The notes under the pieces: generated by a model
What the model saw: the letters and a program-made list of their open reading frames with translations, nothing else
Database searches by the model: none
What the model was told of the DNA's origin: nothing
Program-made: the position numbers and the translations under genes
In this document: positions 1 to 11,938 of the stretch, one piece after another
How the letters are laid out: each line of letters begins with the position of its first letter
Numbering within the stretch: the first letter of the stretch is position 1
Origin: Parapristionchus giblindavisi
Taxonomy: Eukaryota > Nematoda > Chromadorea > Rhabditida > Diplogasteridae
Assembly: GCA_943737045.1 (NCBI GenBank)
Contig: CALSFV010000018.1
Span: forward strand, 1,240,001 to 1,304,000
Direction of reading: 5' to 3'
Length of the DNA: 64,000 nucleotides

Positions 1-6
1 TTATAG

Positions 7-3000
7 GTCTACGTAGTTGTGACGTCTCGTTCCGCCCGATCAAATCGAATCTGTACATTAGCGAATGATGAGAAGGTAGGTAGAGTTATTGATTCTCGTG
101 ATGATTGTCGGGTTTACGGTATTTGTTGATTATTGAACACTAGAATATACTTCAACGATGCGTAGCGGTAAAAAAATCATTACGATGGATTGTAAAATGA
201 TGAAATATGCAATGACATTAATTATTGATTAATTGTTTGATTGTTAAGGTACTCGAGGCACTTAGTCGTCCTGATTCATTCGTGTGTCCAACCATTGATG
301 AATATTCTGTTGATGTGAGTGGGCGGAGATTGATTCTTGATTCATTTTTAAATTGTACAATCACTGATGCAATCTTGGATTTTAATTTATTGTCATCATA
401 CATGGACTGGGGGTTTTCGACATTCAAATGTTTCTGAATGGTGTCCATGTATGACTATCACGATCAATCGATTATCTTATCTATAATTGTAGTTGTTCTC
501 GGACGAAGACTGGCAAGCAGTTCCTAACACTGGTTTCATGCTACAAGAGATGGAGGTATACGATAGTTGATGGATACGGTATAAATAGGCACTTAACTGA
601 TTCTAGGTTGCCACCGGATGTGAGGAAGTGCTTCTTCGATCGGAATCCACTATTTCCGGTCTTCAGAACTACGTTGCCATCGGAACAATCAATAACTATG
701 GAGAAGAGGTATACGGTAGCTGGTAGTGGGAACGTTGAATGTGAAAATGCATTCTAGGTATTGATTCGTGGACGCATCATATTGATTGAGATCATCGAAG
801 TAGTTCCTGAACCGGGACAACCAACGAGTAAACACAAGATGAAGGTAAGGAATATTAATTGAATTCATTGATTTCTCTAGTTAATCCGACTCATATAATA
901 TAATCGTTCGACAGTTCATTAACCACTGAAACTGCGATCCAACTGCCCGATAATGATTGCATAATAATATAGTTTGATTGGATCATCGATTGATTCATTG
1001 ATTAACAGGTTCTGTACGACAAGGAACAGAAGGGACCAGTAACATCGCTCTGCTGCTGCGATGGATTCCTTCTAACGGGCATGGGACAGAAGGTTTGTCA
1101 TCCATTTTTCCATCTTTGTTAACTAGTGACTGATAGTGATAGTATTCCGTCTTTTTTACATTAGGACCTTTAACGTTGTTAATATATATAACTTAAGATC
1201 TTCATCTGGCAGTATCGTGATGGTGACCTTCAAGGAGTATCATTCCTCGATCTCCATTACTACATCCATTCACTTTGTTCAATACGATCACTCACTCTCG
1301 CTTGTGACGTATTCGCCAGCATGTCGCTCATTCGATTCCAAGTACGATCTTTGTTCTTTGGATTTTGATCTTTGATTACTATAATTTAACTTATCAAAGA
1401 TATCTTCATTACGATCTATTTGCTGACAATTTAATTTATCGACGCCATGATAATATATGTAACAGGGCAGAACGCAACCATTATAATAACATTGAATCAA
1501 TGGTTCTGTTTGTGGAGGGCAGGGCTGGGACAAAAAATTATTTCGACCAAAAAATTTTTTTGTTTGGGTCTAACAAAAAAAATTTCTCACCAAACAAAAA
1601 AAACCAAAAAAAACCAAAAAAAAAACAATAAAATTATTTGTTCCCACTTTTCCAAGAAAATTTTAACTCGGGTTCTCGAAAAAAAATCTCGGAAAATCTC
1701 GGGTTGGTCTTCCTTTAAATAACAACCACTCTTAATTGAGAGTCAAAATTCTTAAAATTAAGAACTAAATAAAACATAGAAGCTAACTTCGCTATCGACT
1801 CGTTATCGGCATCATTTTATTGTTTGGTCAAAGAAGGGAAATCTCTAAATTTTGGGTGCGCTATTATCATGAAGAACGAGGGACCAATTATGTGACATTC
1901 TGTTCTCTATTAGATTCGATAGGCGAAAGCGTAGCCCGTGCTCATTATCAGTTGTTGGCATACATTTTTGGTGCCCTCATCGAATTATTTTTTTATAGTG
2001 GGTCGATTTAGAAAAATCGTTATTTTTCGCTTACAGTGTTATCTTTCACATAAAAATGAGCTTTCTATAGTGGGTCGACCCTGAAAATTAGCCGAATATA
2101 GTGACTGTGAGGGTATGAAAATGTATGGTTGTTGGTAGTCAGCGCTTGTAACCGAGCCTCGCGGGTTCGATCACCGTTTACAATTCTCTATATATTGATC
2201 TTTTAAATTCGAAAAGGCGCGTTTTCCCTTTCATTTCCTTGGTGCAACAACGAACTTTCATCTCGGATTACGGTATTCCGGGGCTTCTATAATTGTACAG
2301 AAAATTAATTTGTACTCATTGAGATATCTAGTCCTGGCGGTCAGTTTGGTCACGAAAAAACTTAGGATCCCCTTCTTTAACAGTGTTTCGTAATATTACA
2401 CTCTCCAAAATTGTCTTGCGGTAAAAAATACCAACAAAACTGATCACAAACTAACTTTTCAAGCAAATTTGTGTTAATGTTCTATATTCGTATTTTTTTT
2501 GTTATTTTTTGGTTTTTGCAGAAAAACCAAACAAAAAAATTACCAAACAAAAAATTCCCAAAAACCCAAAAAAACCCAAAAAACAAAAAAAAAATACCAA
2601 ACAAAAATCCCAGCCCTGGTGGAGGGGTATGACAATGAGAGAATATTGAGTTTCGAAGAGATAATTAATAAGTGTTATACCACGTTACTTTTACCTTACG
2701 GGGATATTCGTATGGTGTTAGTTCCCTAGTGTTCCCCCTATTGACAATCATGCTTCCTATATCGCTTCTACATCATCATCTCATCCCTTCAATCCTCTCT
2801 ATATCCATCCTTTCAGGATAAGTTCAAGGCGTTATCTGTTGCATCACGAGATGATCGTGTCGACGCAACGCCACCGCTCACATCGGCGTTTATTGTGGAT
2901 AATGAGTGAGTGATTGACGTACTATCATACTTTCACTTCAGTCTATATATAAAAGTGTTATGTCCTTAGGCACAACTCGTGTAGTATAGTAGAGACTTTA

Positions 3001-4338
3001 TTAGAGAGACGAGAGAAAGGGTAGAACTATCATAAGAAACTGGGAATAGAATGAATAGGCTAGTCAATAGGATGACAACAACATAGATGGGAATCGACTA
3101 GCGGTGATCTACCTCGCACGTCAGACTACAATGTACGTGCGGGAGTTCAAATAGATAATAGAGTGGTACGCTAGGTCAGACTTTGGAGCGTACACAATAA
3201 AAAGTATTTGTTTAATCATAGTAAGTCCGTCCATTAAAACGAATCGGCTCGGTGTAGTTTCTTGCTTTGTTGGGTTGTGTGAAACATGCCTATGCCTGGT
3301 TTTAATGAACCTCTGAAATGTATATCTATTTCTTTGAGTCATCTCGGTTTCCTTCTCTCGGACGAAGAAGGAAATTTATCAGTGTTCAACTACCTCCCTC
3401 GTGAAGGTGTCAGTGGAGATCGATTATCACTACGAGGTGCAATCTGTGTGGGAACATCTGTCAATGCAATGATGAGAGTAAAAGGTATACTGTATATAGA
3501 CAATGTTGTAGTTGTATTATTGTACCATTGTCTGTCACAAGTAAATGATATCCTTCCCCCCATTCTTGTATATCGATATTACAACGAACTACGGTTATGT
3601 GAATTGCCCTTATAAAGAAGTAAGGGTACTAGGTTATCTAATTTAGAAATATTTGTGTATTGTATTGCTAATTACGCAATTCACCTATTCATGTTAATGA
3701 CTGTGAAATTCTGTTGTACGTTAATGAGTTTAGTGATATGATTAATAATTGTAGGTCACACCTCCTCACTGCCCTCAGGTTGTACCATGGAACAGACAGA
3801 GGCATCAGCCCAACAGAGTACTGTGTGGTCATCCCTTGATGGAAGTATGGGATATGTTCGATCCCTTGGAGAGAAACAGTTTCGACGACTGCAATGTCTA
3901 CAGCAGAGTATGGCCTCAGTGGTACCACAGGTGAGTGCAAGTGATTTTATTGTATTCTAAAATGTTTGAAACAGTCTAGTATTATTTCAATGGCTTTATC
4001 TAAATGCGAAATGTGCTGTAAAAAATCAGAACACGAGAACGAATCTATATATTTCAGCTTTGTGGTCTGAATCCTCGTGGTTCTCGATCCGCTCGTCCAG
4101 CTCGACCAACTCTATTGGGAGAGTCTAATCGGAACATCGTCGATGTTGATATTGTCGGACAGTTTATGCATCTCTCCACTGCTGATAAACAAGAATTAGC
4201 GAGGAAACTTGGAGGCAATCGGTATGTATTGTATTTAGCGATCTCGATAAACTTTCGAATTATTAATATTTATATTCTTGCAGATATCAGATGATGGATG
4301 ATCTCATTATGTTGGAGAGATTATCGACGTTCTTCTAG
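7..4338 (+). CDS. cpsf-1: Cleavage and polyadenylation specificity factor subunit 1 (CPSF160), C-terminal part
   Basis: This is the large subunit of CPSF, which helps recognise the AAUAAA signal and supports 3'-end cleavage of mRNA in the nucleus. Twelve in-phase exons are visible: 7-75, 249-314, 493-555, 607-708, 758-844, 1009-1092, 1198-1341, 2817-2905, 3339-3484, 3755-3930, 4058-4221 and 4284-4338. They encode 414 residues and a TAG stop; the gene starts left of the window. The identification rests on long collinear matches to animal CPSF1: [13 protein letters not shown], then [12 protein letters not shown], then the [11 protein letters not shown] and GLNPRG blocks of the CPSF_A beta-propeller region, and the acidic end before LSTFF. 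Intron 7 (1342-2816) is swollen by a hAT-type element; the other introns are 50-430 bases. An AATAAA lies at 4533-4538. No frameshift or stop was seen. Confidence 0.95.
1994..2134 (+). repeat. Dispersed repeat with TATAGTGGGTCGA motifs, copy 1
   Basis: The stretch starts with TATAGTGGGTCGA, repeats a similar word about 75 bases on, and ends with a GGGTATGAAAATGTATG-like segment. The same order of words is found at 54104-54283 and, inverted, at 55669-55848 in the big palindrome. It is a dispersed repeat older than its host copies; its class is unknown. Confidence 0.6.
2142..2195 (+). repeat. tRNA-like remnant with B box
   Basis: The stretch contains GCGGGTTCGATCACC, close to the internal pol III B box GGTTCGANTCC, preceded by GGTAGTCAGCGC, which could be a decayed A box. 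No cloverleaf can be drawn. Similar B-box remnants occur at 22746-22810 (-) and 27995-28055 (+), so it is read as a decayed tRNA-derived repeat and not a working tRNA. Confidence 0.35.
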
Positions 4339-4789
4339 ATTCATTAATTCATTATTGATTTATTTATCATTTTATCTACGATCTTTGTTTTGTGCATTAT
4401 GTGCTCCTCTCAATACTTTGTTGCTTTTCCATGGTTGTTTCCGATCTCATATGTTTGATCATAGCTGTTATCTGTTATTAATATTGTATGTATGTAACTT
4501 ATAATCCTTCTAATTCCATAAGTTCGAAAGTGAATAAATTATTGTAATTCAACAAGTTTTTTTCCTCTCAGATAATCGATTAGTTCGTTCTTGTACGAAA
4601 ATCAAAAAAATATCTGACATAAGACTAAATTTAAATGAATAGAGGAAATGGAGGTAAAATTTCCTTGAAACAAATCAGTTAATGATCAGTTGTGCGCGCA
4701 CCACCCACCGTAAGATCTAGGTTCTTACTGGGCGATTTAAAGTTTGATATCACTGATTACTCTTACATCTCAAGTAGATCTTCTTCGGA

Positions 4790-7700
4790 ATGAGTAATGA
4801 GCTCACCTATACTGAAGAGGTACGGAGTATCCAAGTACCGGTAGTCAATAGCGGACAAAGGTGAGATATAATTCGATCTTGACACATATCACTGCTACAT
4901 GATTGTTCATACTACTAGTTAAACTTTTAAACCTTTGTTTATTACAGATTCATGAAGAAACTGCAAATACGAGTGGTTCGTGATGTTCCGAGCCGGAGAA
5001 ATGTTCAGGTATTCACTATCTCCTTCGTTTTTTTCTTATACTCCTTTCAAAGTTTCAAAAAGAAAATCTCCGTTTTTTTTCTTTGTAATACTTTTGAACA
5101 CCAAGATATCTGTCAAAATATCATTTCTACTTGAAGGAACATTGGTACGATCACTGCTACGGTGGGAACAACAGAGTAGGAGTTGATGCTCTTGAAGAAG
5201 AACATTTTCATTTTGGACAAGATGTAAGCTCTATGCACTGTATACTTCATTTTGGGTGATGAAATTTATCGATCTATCTGTAGATCTGCTGCCAAACTAC
5301 TTTACTAATTTTCAACTTCAAGTATTTATCATGTTTCTATGATGTCTTTAACGAGTGTGGAGTAATTGATGATTGTTTTAAAGATCGAAACAATACATCG
5401 TGAGGAAGTGGTCGACTATGATATATATCCACCAGATAGGTATGTTATCAATATTATAATTCTAGTAAGTTATTTATATTATAATTCTTAATTATTACTT
5501 TACTCATTGATCACGGATTATTTGTCGAAGTAATTGCATGATCATCCATGCAATATACTCGCATCATACATGGATTATCCGTGATCATTCATGAATAATG
5601 AGATTCCATGCAAGATCACAGAAAATTCGTGAATGACAATGCATCATTCATGGATTCAAGCACCGGATTACGATTGTTGCTAATGTTTTACAATATCGAT
5701 TGATTCAGTACCGATCGAAACGCTTACGAAGGCTCGTACACGGATGATATAGCAGAGAGAAATGACGATGAGTTGGTGAAGGTTGGATATGAAGAAGATT
5801 TGAATTCATCTTCCACATATAAGAAGGTATTGATAGTTTTGATAATTGGATTAAATTAATGCCATATTGCCCTTGCCAATGCACATTTGACTCTCACTTT
5901 CCGTGTTTGAGAGACAAAATGGCTAAAATTTGAGATTAGTTTTGGGATTTCTTTTAACCGAACATGCGTTTGATATCAGCCATATTTAGGGGTTTTTCTG
6001 CTAGAATTATTATCATCGATACAACTTTCCAGTCGAATATTATGCCACCTGTGCTGTGCAGACTGTGCAATGAGTATGTACCGACGACCATTCGCAGACG
6101 CCATATCTACAGGTTGGTTTGCCCATTCCTACAGTAATCATGGACTACAGTAATTCACAACGAATGACGTGCATATACGAATTATTTGGCACAGTGTGAG
6201 TGCGGCACATTCACTAGGATGTTCTCATACGTAACTAGAGTAGTCTAATTGATCAATTGAGGAAGCATCTCCGAACACCGTTGTATCTCTGTCCATTGTG
6301 TCCATACTCACATTATCACATGGGCAACGTACGTAAGCACATCCGGAGTCATCATGGAGTCTATGTTAGTCATTATTATAATTGATTCAATTTACTTCTA
6401 AAATTCATATAACAACGTAACTAAAATTAATATAACAATAACTACTGGTTTTTTTGGAAAGCGGTTTTTTGGAACTATGATGATTTATGAAAATGATATG
6501 AGCAACGATTTCAGAGGGAGCCAATTTCTAATAAGGAGAGGGTGGAGGATCGAGTTCACGCGCTGTTATATTCGTAAGCTTTTTTTTTAATTTTAATAAA
6601 TTTTGTATTTATTTTATTTATCGTATTTTGATCAAGTTCACACCATAGCACAAGTGTTTTTTTAGAAAAAAAAGTTATTGAGCTGCCGTGATAATTGTGT
6701 TGTAATAAATATAATAATCATACTCTATTCAGATGTTTTTGCGATGATCTCCTGCTGCGAAAAATCGAGCCGAATGTTCTCGATTGTGTGAGGTAATCTA
6801 TATGTGTATTATCTCTTAATATTTCTCCCTATACAATGTTATTTCGTTCTTCGTACATCCAAAGAATTTTGGTAATATTATGAGAAAAGAAATGGTTGAG
6901 AACGATAAATTACTGCCTATTTCAGGGACCTCATCAATGTCGTATGTAGGGAAGAGGAAGATGAAGAGAGTCATCCGAGGCTATCAATCGATACCAGACG
7001 AACAGATACAGAGTGCTACCGTAACCTCGCTAATGATCCACTGCCAGGTTAGGTGTTTTTATTGCTACTGGTTGCATACTTTGAACATAACTCTGTGATT
7101 CACGTTACATCCACTTAGTTGTTTCTTATCAAGTGTACTTATTACGAGGCTGTTAAGTATCGTAAGTATCTCTAGACAATTCACGTCTACTTCCTCCTAC
7201 TTCTCATATGCATCCTCCCTTCTCATCGGCCATCTTTGAAGATACTGTAGATGATCAAACTCTGTTCTGTCCGATTGATGAACAAGTAAGTACTGATTTA
7301 ATTGATTCTGAGCGATACCCTATTCATAGGCCAGCTCGAAAAATCTGTCCGTATTTTGAGCTAAATTTGCCAAAAATCCATAAACCTGACCGCATTTTGA
7401 AAACCGATAACCTACTATTCGACCTATGATTGTAATATTTGGAGGTGAATCCGAAGACTCTGCTACTACATGACACTCACGATGATGATGATGGTATACC
7501 CCATCAAAGACCAACGATCCATCCACTCTCACACAGACATACTTTGTCAGTTACCGGAGTCACTCTGGTTAGTTACTGTAGTCAACTGGGATTGACAAAT
7601 TGATTAGAGTAGTCATCAGTGACCGTATGCAAGAACCGTTTTCCGGGAAAATGTGACGTCATTAGCGTAGGCGGAGGCGTTTTCCTGCGCTAATGACGTC

Positions 7701-7818
7701 ACATTTTCCGTTGTTCTTGCATACGGCCACAGAGTTAAGTAGTGGTGGAACATTTGCCTTCCATACGGATATTTCCGGGTGTTCTTCACGTACGAGTGGG
7801 AAAGTACACTTTAGTTAG
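4790..7818 (+). CDS. C2H2-type zinc-finger protein A
   Basis: Thirteen in-phase exons give a predicted protein of 352 residues: 4790-4860, 4948-5008, 5137-5223, 5384-5439, 5709-5826, 6033-6112, 6262-6364, 6515-6573, 6733-6792, 6926-7047, 7251-7285, 7445-7567 and 7735-7818. Around residues 140-190 two Cys2His2-like units follow each other. The first is CRLCNEYVP with RRRHIYRKH, the second is LCPLCPYSHY with VRKHIRSHH. This suggests nucleic-acid binding in the nucleus; the target is unknown. The N-terminal part is charged and has no domain I recognise; the tail is Ser/His/Asp-rich. Gene B downstream shares the double-finger block and an intron at the same place, so the two are paralogues. The start ATG lies 252 bases after the cpsf-1 polyA signal, which would fit an operon, but this is not proven. 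Exon 11 and the last acceptor are the least certain. A possible AATAAA is at 8030-8035. Confidence 0.72.
5515..5660. repeat. Degenerate CATG-rich repeat cluster in an intron
   Basis: Words such as ATCATCCATGCAA, TACATGGATTATCC, CATTCATGAAT and CATTCATGGATTC recur every 20-30 bases in both orientations inside intron 4 of zinc-finger gene A. They look like a short degenerate minisatellite. No coding or RNA-gene signal is seen. Confidence 0.4.
7623..7726. repeat. Small palindromic foldback (MITE-like)
   Basis: The sequence begins CCGTATGCAAGAAC and ends with its reverse complement. The inner arms also pair: AAAATGTGACGTCATTAGCG against CGCTAATGACGTCACATTTT. Each arm is about 45 bases around a short GC-rich loop. 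The element sits in the last intron of zinc-finger gene A and ends eight bases before the predicted last exon. No clear target-site duplication was found. Confidence 0.75.
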
Positions 7819-8185
7819 ATATAACAGTTAGAAACATGGTAATAATACTCATCGAGAATAGGGGAAATGATCGAAACCGGTAGTGCGATGGCTATATCGT
7901 AGTTTATAGATAAAGTGCAATTATTGTGATGGGAAAGATCAAATTGTAGCGCATACTGTAGTGTAGCTCATTTGGCGCATTTTATTGACTTTAAGCTCAT
8001 TACACAAGTCGTTGTGTTTCAAAATTGCTAATAAAATTAATATTTAAGATTAATTCGATCATAAAACTGCTAATGTTGTCTGGTCTTCAAATAAGATCGA
8101 TGCATAGTTCCTATGAATCAAAAGAAACCTACGATTGCTGTTCAACTTACAGATTCCCACATCAATCCGGAAGCGGGATAAGGTG

Positions 8186-9339
8186 ATGTCCCTTCATTCA
8201 TCGTCTCATACCCGCCCCAAACGCGTCCTCATCGGAAGCATAGTCACGGAGATGTCAGATGCACCAGTGGCGACTACGAACAAGCGTCCACGTCAGGCTG
8301 CGGCTGTGCGCGCGCTGTGCTGTCGACTGTGTGGCATGCGAGATATCAAGCATCATGAGCGGCATATCCTACAAGTAATTCCTTTTGATCCATATCATAG
8401 TTTTTTCGTACTTTTTCGTATTGCACTGTAGTGTAATCTATCCTTGCCTTTTTTCTGTTAAGGTTAGAGTTGTTTATAGTTGTATAAAACAACTTGTATT
8501 CTGTCTGTATTGAGAAATGTACTGTAGCCTAGCCGTATTGGAATGACTAAGTAATCAATCGATATCCGACAGTGTACTGTAGTCAAATCGTTCCTGGTCA
8601 ATGGTATATCAACGAAAAATGGATATACAGTGTGTAAAAGTGAAATACTTCTTTTCTCTTCTTTGATTTTCTTGACTTTTGTATAGATCATATAATAATT
8701 GTATAGATGTATAGATAATTGTATAGATCATCATAATTGGATCTCTTTCAGCATCATCTCAAACAGAAAGTGTTCTTTTGTCCTCTATGTGACTACGCTA
8801 CGACTTACGAAGCGAGCTCTGTACGACATCATATGAAGGTACGGTTAATATCGATTAGTTAAAACATAGCTTTATGTTGATGAACGGTAGTTGTCGATTA
8901 AGGGTATAGTTGATTTTATTGTTATTATGCAGTTGTTTTTAGTCTGTAATGAGTTTATGATGAATAAACAATGAATGATTCCCCCTTTATGAATAGTAAA
9001 TAGTATACATATTACAGTGATGTCACATTATCATAATATATGTTTGTGTTACGTACTCGTATTGCCAAATGGACGCCCTAATCACGTTTACAAACAATCT
9101 GCATCATCATCATTGTACCATTCATTACTCATTCAATTCAGGTTCGTCATCCACACCATCGTTCTCTTGAGTATGGTGATGCTCGTATCGCGTACATGGA
9201 ACAGATTCAGGCGTTCCATGTTGCCTGCTTCTCCGATAGTGGCGCGCCTGTGGCCATGGATGTCGGCCCGCCACTCTTTGACAAATCCATTAAGGCCCCG
9301 TTGGTCAAAGATCGGCTAGTTGAAATGATAGTAATGTAG
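8186..9339 (+). CDS. C2H2-type zinc-finger protein B
   Basis: Three in-phase exons, 8186-8374, 8752-8838 and 9142-9339, encode 157 residues. Residues 46-90 carry two compact Cys2His2-like units, CRLCGMRDIKHHERH and CPLCDYATTY with VRHHMKVRH, followed by a tail of about 60 residues with no known domain. The finger block and the intron position between the two fingers match the upstream gene A, so this is a shorter paralogue, probably a nuclear nucleic-acid binding protein. An acceptor-like TTACAG about 35 bases before the ATG could be a trans-splice site. A second in-frame ATG at codon 23 is an alternative start. Gene A stops 367 bases upstream on the same strand. Confidence 0.75.
8684..8732 (+). 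repeat. Short tandem repeat TTGTATAGAT
   Basis: Four imperfect copies of an ATTGTATAGAT-like word occur in a row in intron 1 of zinc-finger gene B. Confidence 0.6.
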
Positions 9340-11938
9340 GCAATTGTGAAATAGGTGATGAAAATAGAAATAGTTGATCCCTTCCTTGCATAGAACTATT
9401 TCGAAATTCACTAGCCCTTTCTGTTTTGTTTTTTAGACCTTTAGTTCGATCATTGTTTAATTGCTGTAGGGTTTTTAATTGATGGATCTGGATTACAATT
9501 GTTATTGCTCATTAAATGTGATTACTTCGTCTTCAAATAGTAGTATACATTCGAGTAGATTGATGTTACAGTTAAACATTTAATGAAATAGATAGATAGT
9601 AATCAATCTTCATTATATGTTCGATTGTTATCGTATCTATGGGCTCATCTTAGCCTTATCCGGTTCAAGGCCATAATTAGAGCCTATCTTTACCCCGATC
9701 CGCTTTCCTACTTACTTACTGTTTTCACTATATGCTGACCATGCCATATCTATTCTTCTTCCATCTATTCATGCCGACCTTGTACAGGGGTGGGGATCAA
9801 TATAGAATAGATTGTATTTGTGGTTGTGATCACTGATTTGTAGACTCTCACCCACTAATCTACTATCTCTTTCTTATCACCGCACATATATCGTTCTATA
9901 TCGATGATTGTTCTAGTTCGTTATCGTTCGCTTTAACTTTGTTACTCGATTAGGCATTTTCTATGAGTTGTTCGTTACGGCTATGACTTTTCTACATTCA
10001 CTACGGGTTGGTAAATTGATTTTATCGTTTTTTTGTCCCCTGTGACTCATCAAATTTGTTGAAGACTACAACTGCAAAGATATATTCGATTTCATCATTG
10101 TTATGGTGCTTCCTTGTACATGAGGGGAAGGTTTCGACGATACTCAGCATGTCGAAACTGCGCTTCAATATTGCCTCATCTATGCTGTCCCTCTGTCTGT
10201 GTGCGAATATATCATGTGCACTCTATTTGGGAACGTTTTGTATGATGTAAACAAGGGGTTGATAAAGGAGAGGGGGAATGTTGGGGAAGCACTTTAGTGC
10301 TCTCGTTCATGTGAAAATGTGTGCACTCATTCACTCGCACTTTGCCCTCACATGAAATTGGAGAGATGAAGTGGAGGTGGTGTGGGTAGAAAGATGAAAC
10401 GAGAGAATAGAGAAAATGAAGAGAAAGAGGAGTTACAAAGTCCGACTTCCCCTTGCTCGTTTCATCATGTCTGTGACGCGTGCTAGATCTAGAGCACATC
10501 GTTCGAGCAGATGTAGCTACACAAATCACAGGTCACACTGGTCAAACCACATTTGTGAGTCACGGTTACGGTAGTCCAACGATATGTAGTCCATAGGGAT
10601 TGAGATTATGGTAGTTACGGAATGTAAAGATTGCGGTTATGGTAGCTCAAAAAGAAAAGCGCATTGGGTGGTTCCGAAACGCAAAGAGTTGGGTGCGGGT
10701 GTTCTAGGTGTTGTTGAGAATGCCTTTCTATTTTTTTCTTTTGCAAGGTGTTTGGGGGTATGTGAAAGAAGTAACAGAAAATGATGGCCATTTGTTGTAT
10801 TACTACTACCCCCCTATGCTCCCTCGCTATCTTTACTGCCGTAGTCTTAGTCTTAGTCTCTTAAAGTTATCTTCATTGCCGATAGAGAGAAGAAAAACCT
10901 AGTGTGATCTTGTTTACAACTTCTTCACATCTCTAGACTTCAAACTACAGCATAGGCATGTAGCCTGTTGATTTCAGCTATTGATTAATAATTGTCCTAG
11001 GGAATGACTCTGTTCCTTTGGAGTCTCTCTCTCAACTGTTGATCTACCCTTCCGCGCACTATTCGATCATTCTCTATCAGAATGATTTCGCCCGCGTATT
11101 CTGCCCTTGTGCAGTGTGCTTATCTATTTTAGAACTGTTACGTTGCTTATTTTCGGAGCGAGTGCACTTTGACTCATTTCGCCAGTCTTGTCCCTGATAT
11201 CTCTGAAACTCCGCCCATTAATTGTGCCTTTAGCCCGAGAGTTGTCCCATGTACTTTGTCCTCTTATCCACTTCTAGAGGGGGAGGAGCGGTTCAAGGAA
11301 GGGCCAACTGTTCTTTAGTGTGAGTTGTATATAAGAGTGGCATCGACTCACTATCTCCTTATACCATTAATACTATCACTACTCCTCCTACTACCTTCTA
11401 TTCTTGTGAGCGATGCAAACTCATTGATTCTCTTATCGGACGATTATACGATTAGTCGGTTCTAGTCGTTTCCTTATTAGGTCGGAGTTTACGCTCGCAA
11501 CACTTATGGAGATATGTGAATCTGATGAAACTTGAATAGCCCTGTTTTATCAAGCTTGTTTGATCTTTGATCTATTGATTAATCAAAGTGTGATCAGTAA
11601 ATGAAAGATGTAATATGGAATGCTGATGTAACTTGGTTCTTCTTGATTGTCTCATGCTTTAACTTTGTTTTATTTATCGATCAAAGAGTAGTAGATAGAT
11701 CAAAGATCATTTAATTCGTTGTTTACACTGACCACTCTTCTTTCTATTTTGCCCCTTATCTTTTTACATGTTTGCATTTGCGCGAATATTCGGTACAATG
11801 ATTATCATTGCTATCACTATCACTATCTTTTCTTGACCATGCTCGGACTAGTCTTAAAGTTTTCACGAGTTTGACCCTTCGTATCCCCACTATATTTACA
11901 TATCCCAGACATTACATTAATCCCTCCTCTATTTGCAG
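9340..11938. other. Intergenic region with possible promoter
   Basis: No protein gene with convincing splice pattern or family motif was found here. The longest open frames lack support. A TATATAAG box is at 11328-11335 in a GC-richer segment, with a pyrimidine-rich start-like region 15-25 bases further on. It could drive the Pmp3-like gene through a long 5' leader intron ending at the acceptor just before 11939. The dispersed word TTACGGTAG occurs near 10565. Confidence 0.4.

Larger units (their letters stand above)
1520..2618. mobile_element. Non-autonomous hAT-type DNA transposon in a cpsf-1 intron
   Basis: The two ends are inverted copies of CAGGGCTGGGA. Both are flanked directly by the same 8-base word, GTGGAGGG, at 1512-1519 and 2619-2626. 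An 8-base target duplication with a CAGGG-type terminus is the signature of the hAT superfamily. Subterminal regions are rich in short A-runs and CCAAAAA words on the left and match inverted words on the right. No transposase reading frame is present, so the element would depend on a transposase in trans. Its interior contains another dispersed repeat (1994-2134) and a tRNA-like stretch near 2142-2195. It lies wholly inside intron 7 of cpsf-1. Confidence 0.88.

Noticed and set aside
10212..10529. 105-codon reverse-strand frame.
   Set aside because: No splice partner, no domain, and biased composition (Ser/His-rich) typical of purine-rich antisense.
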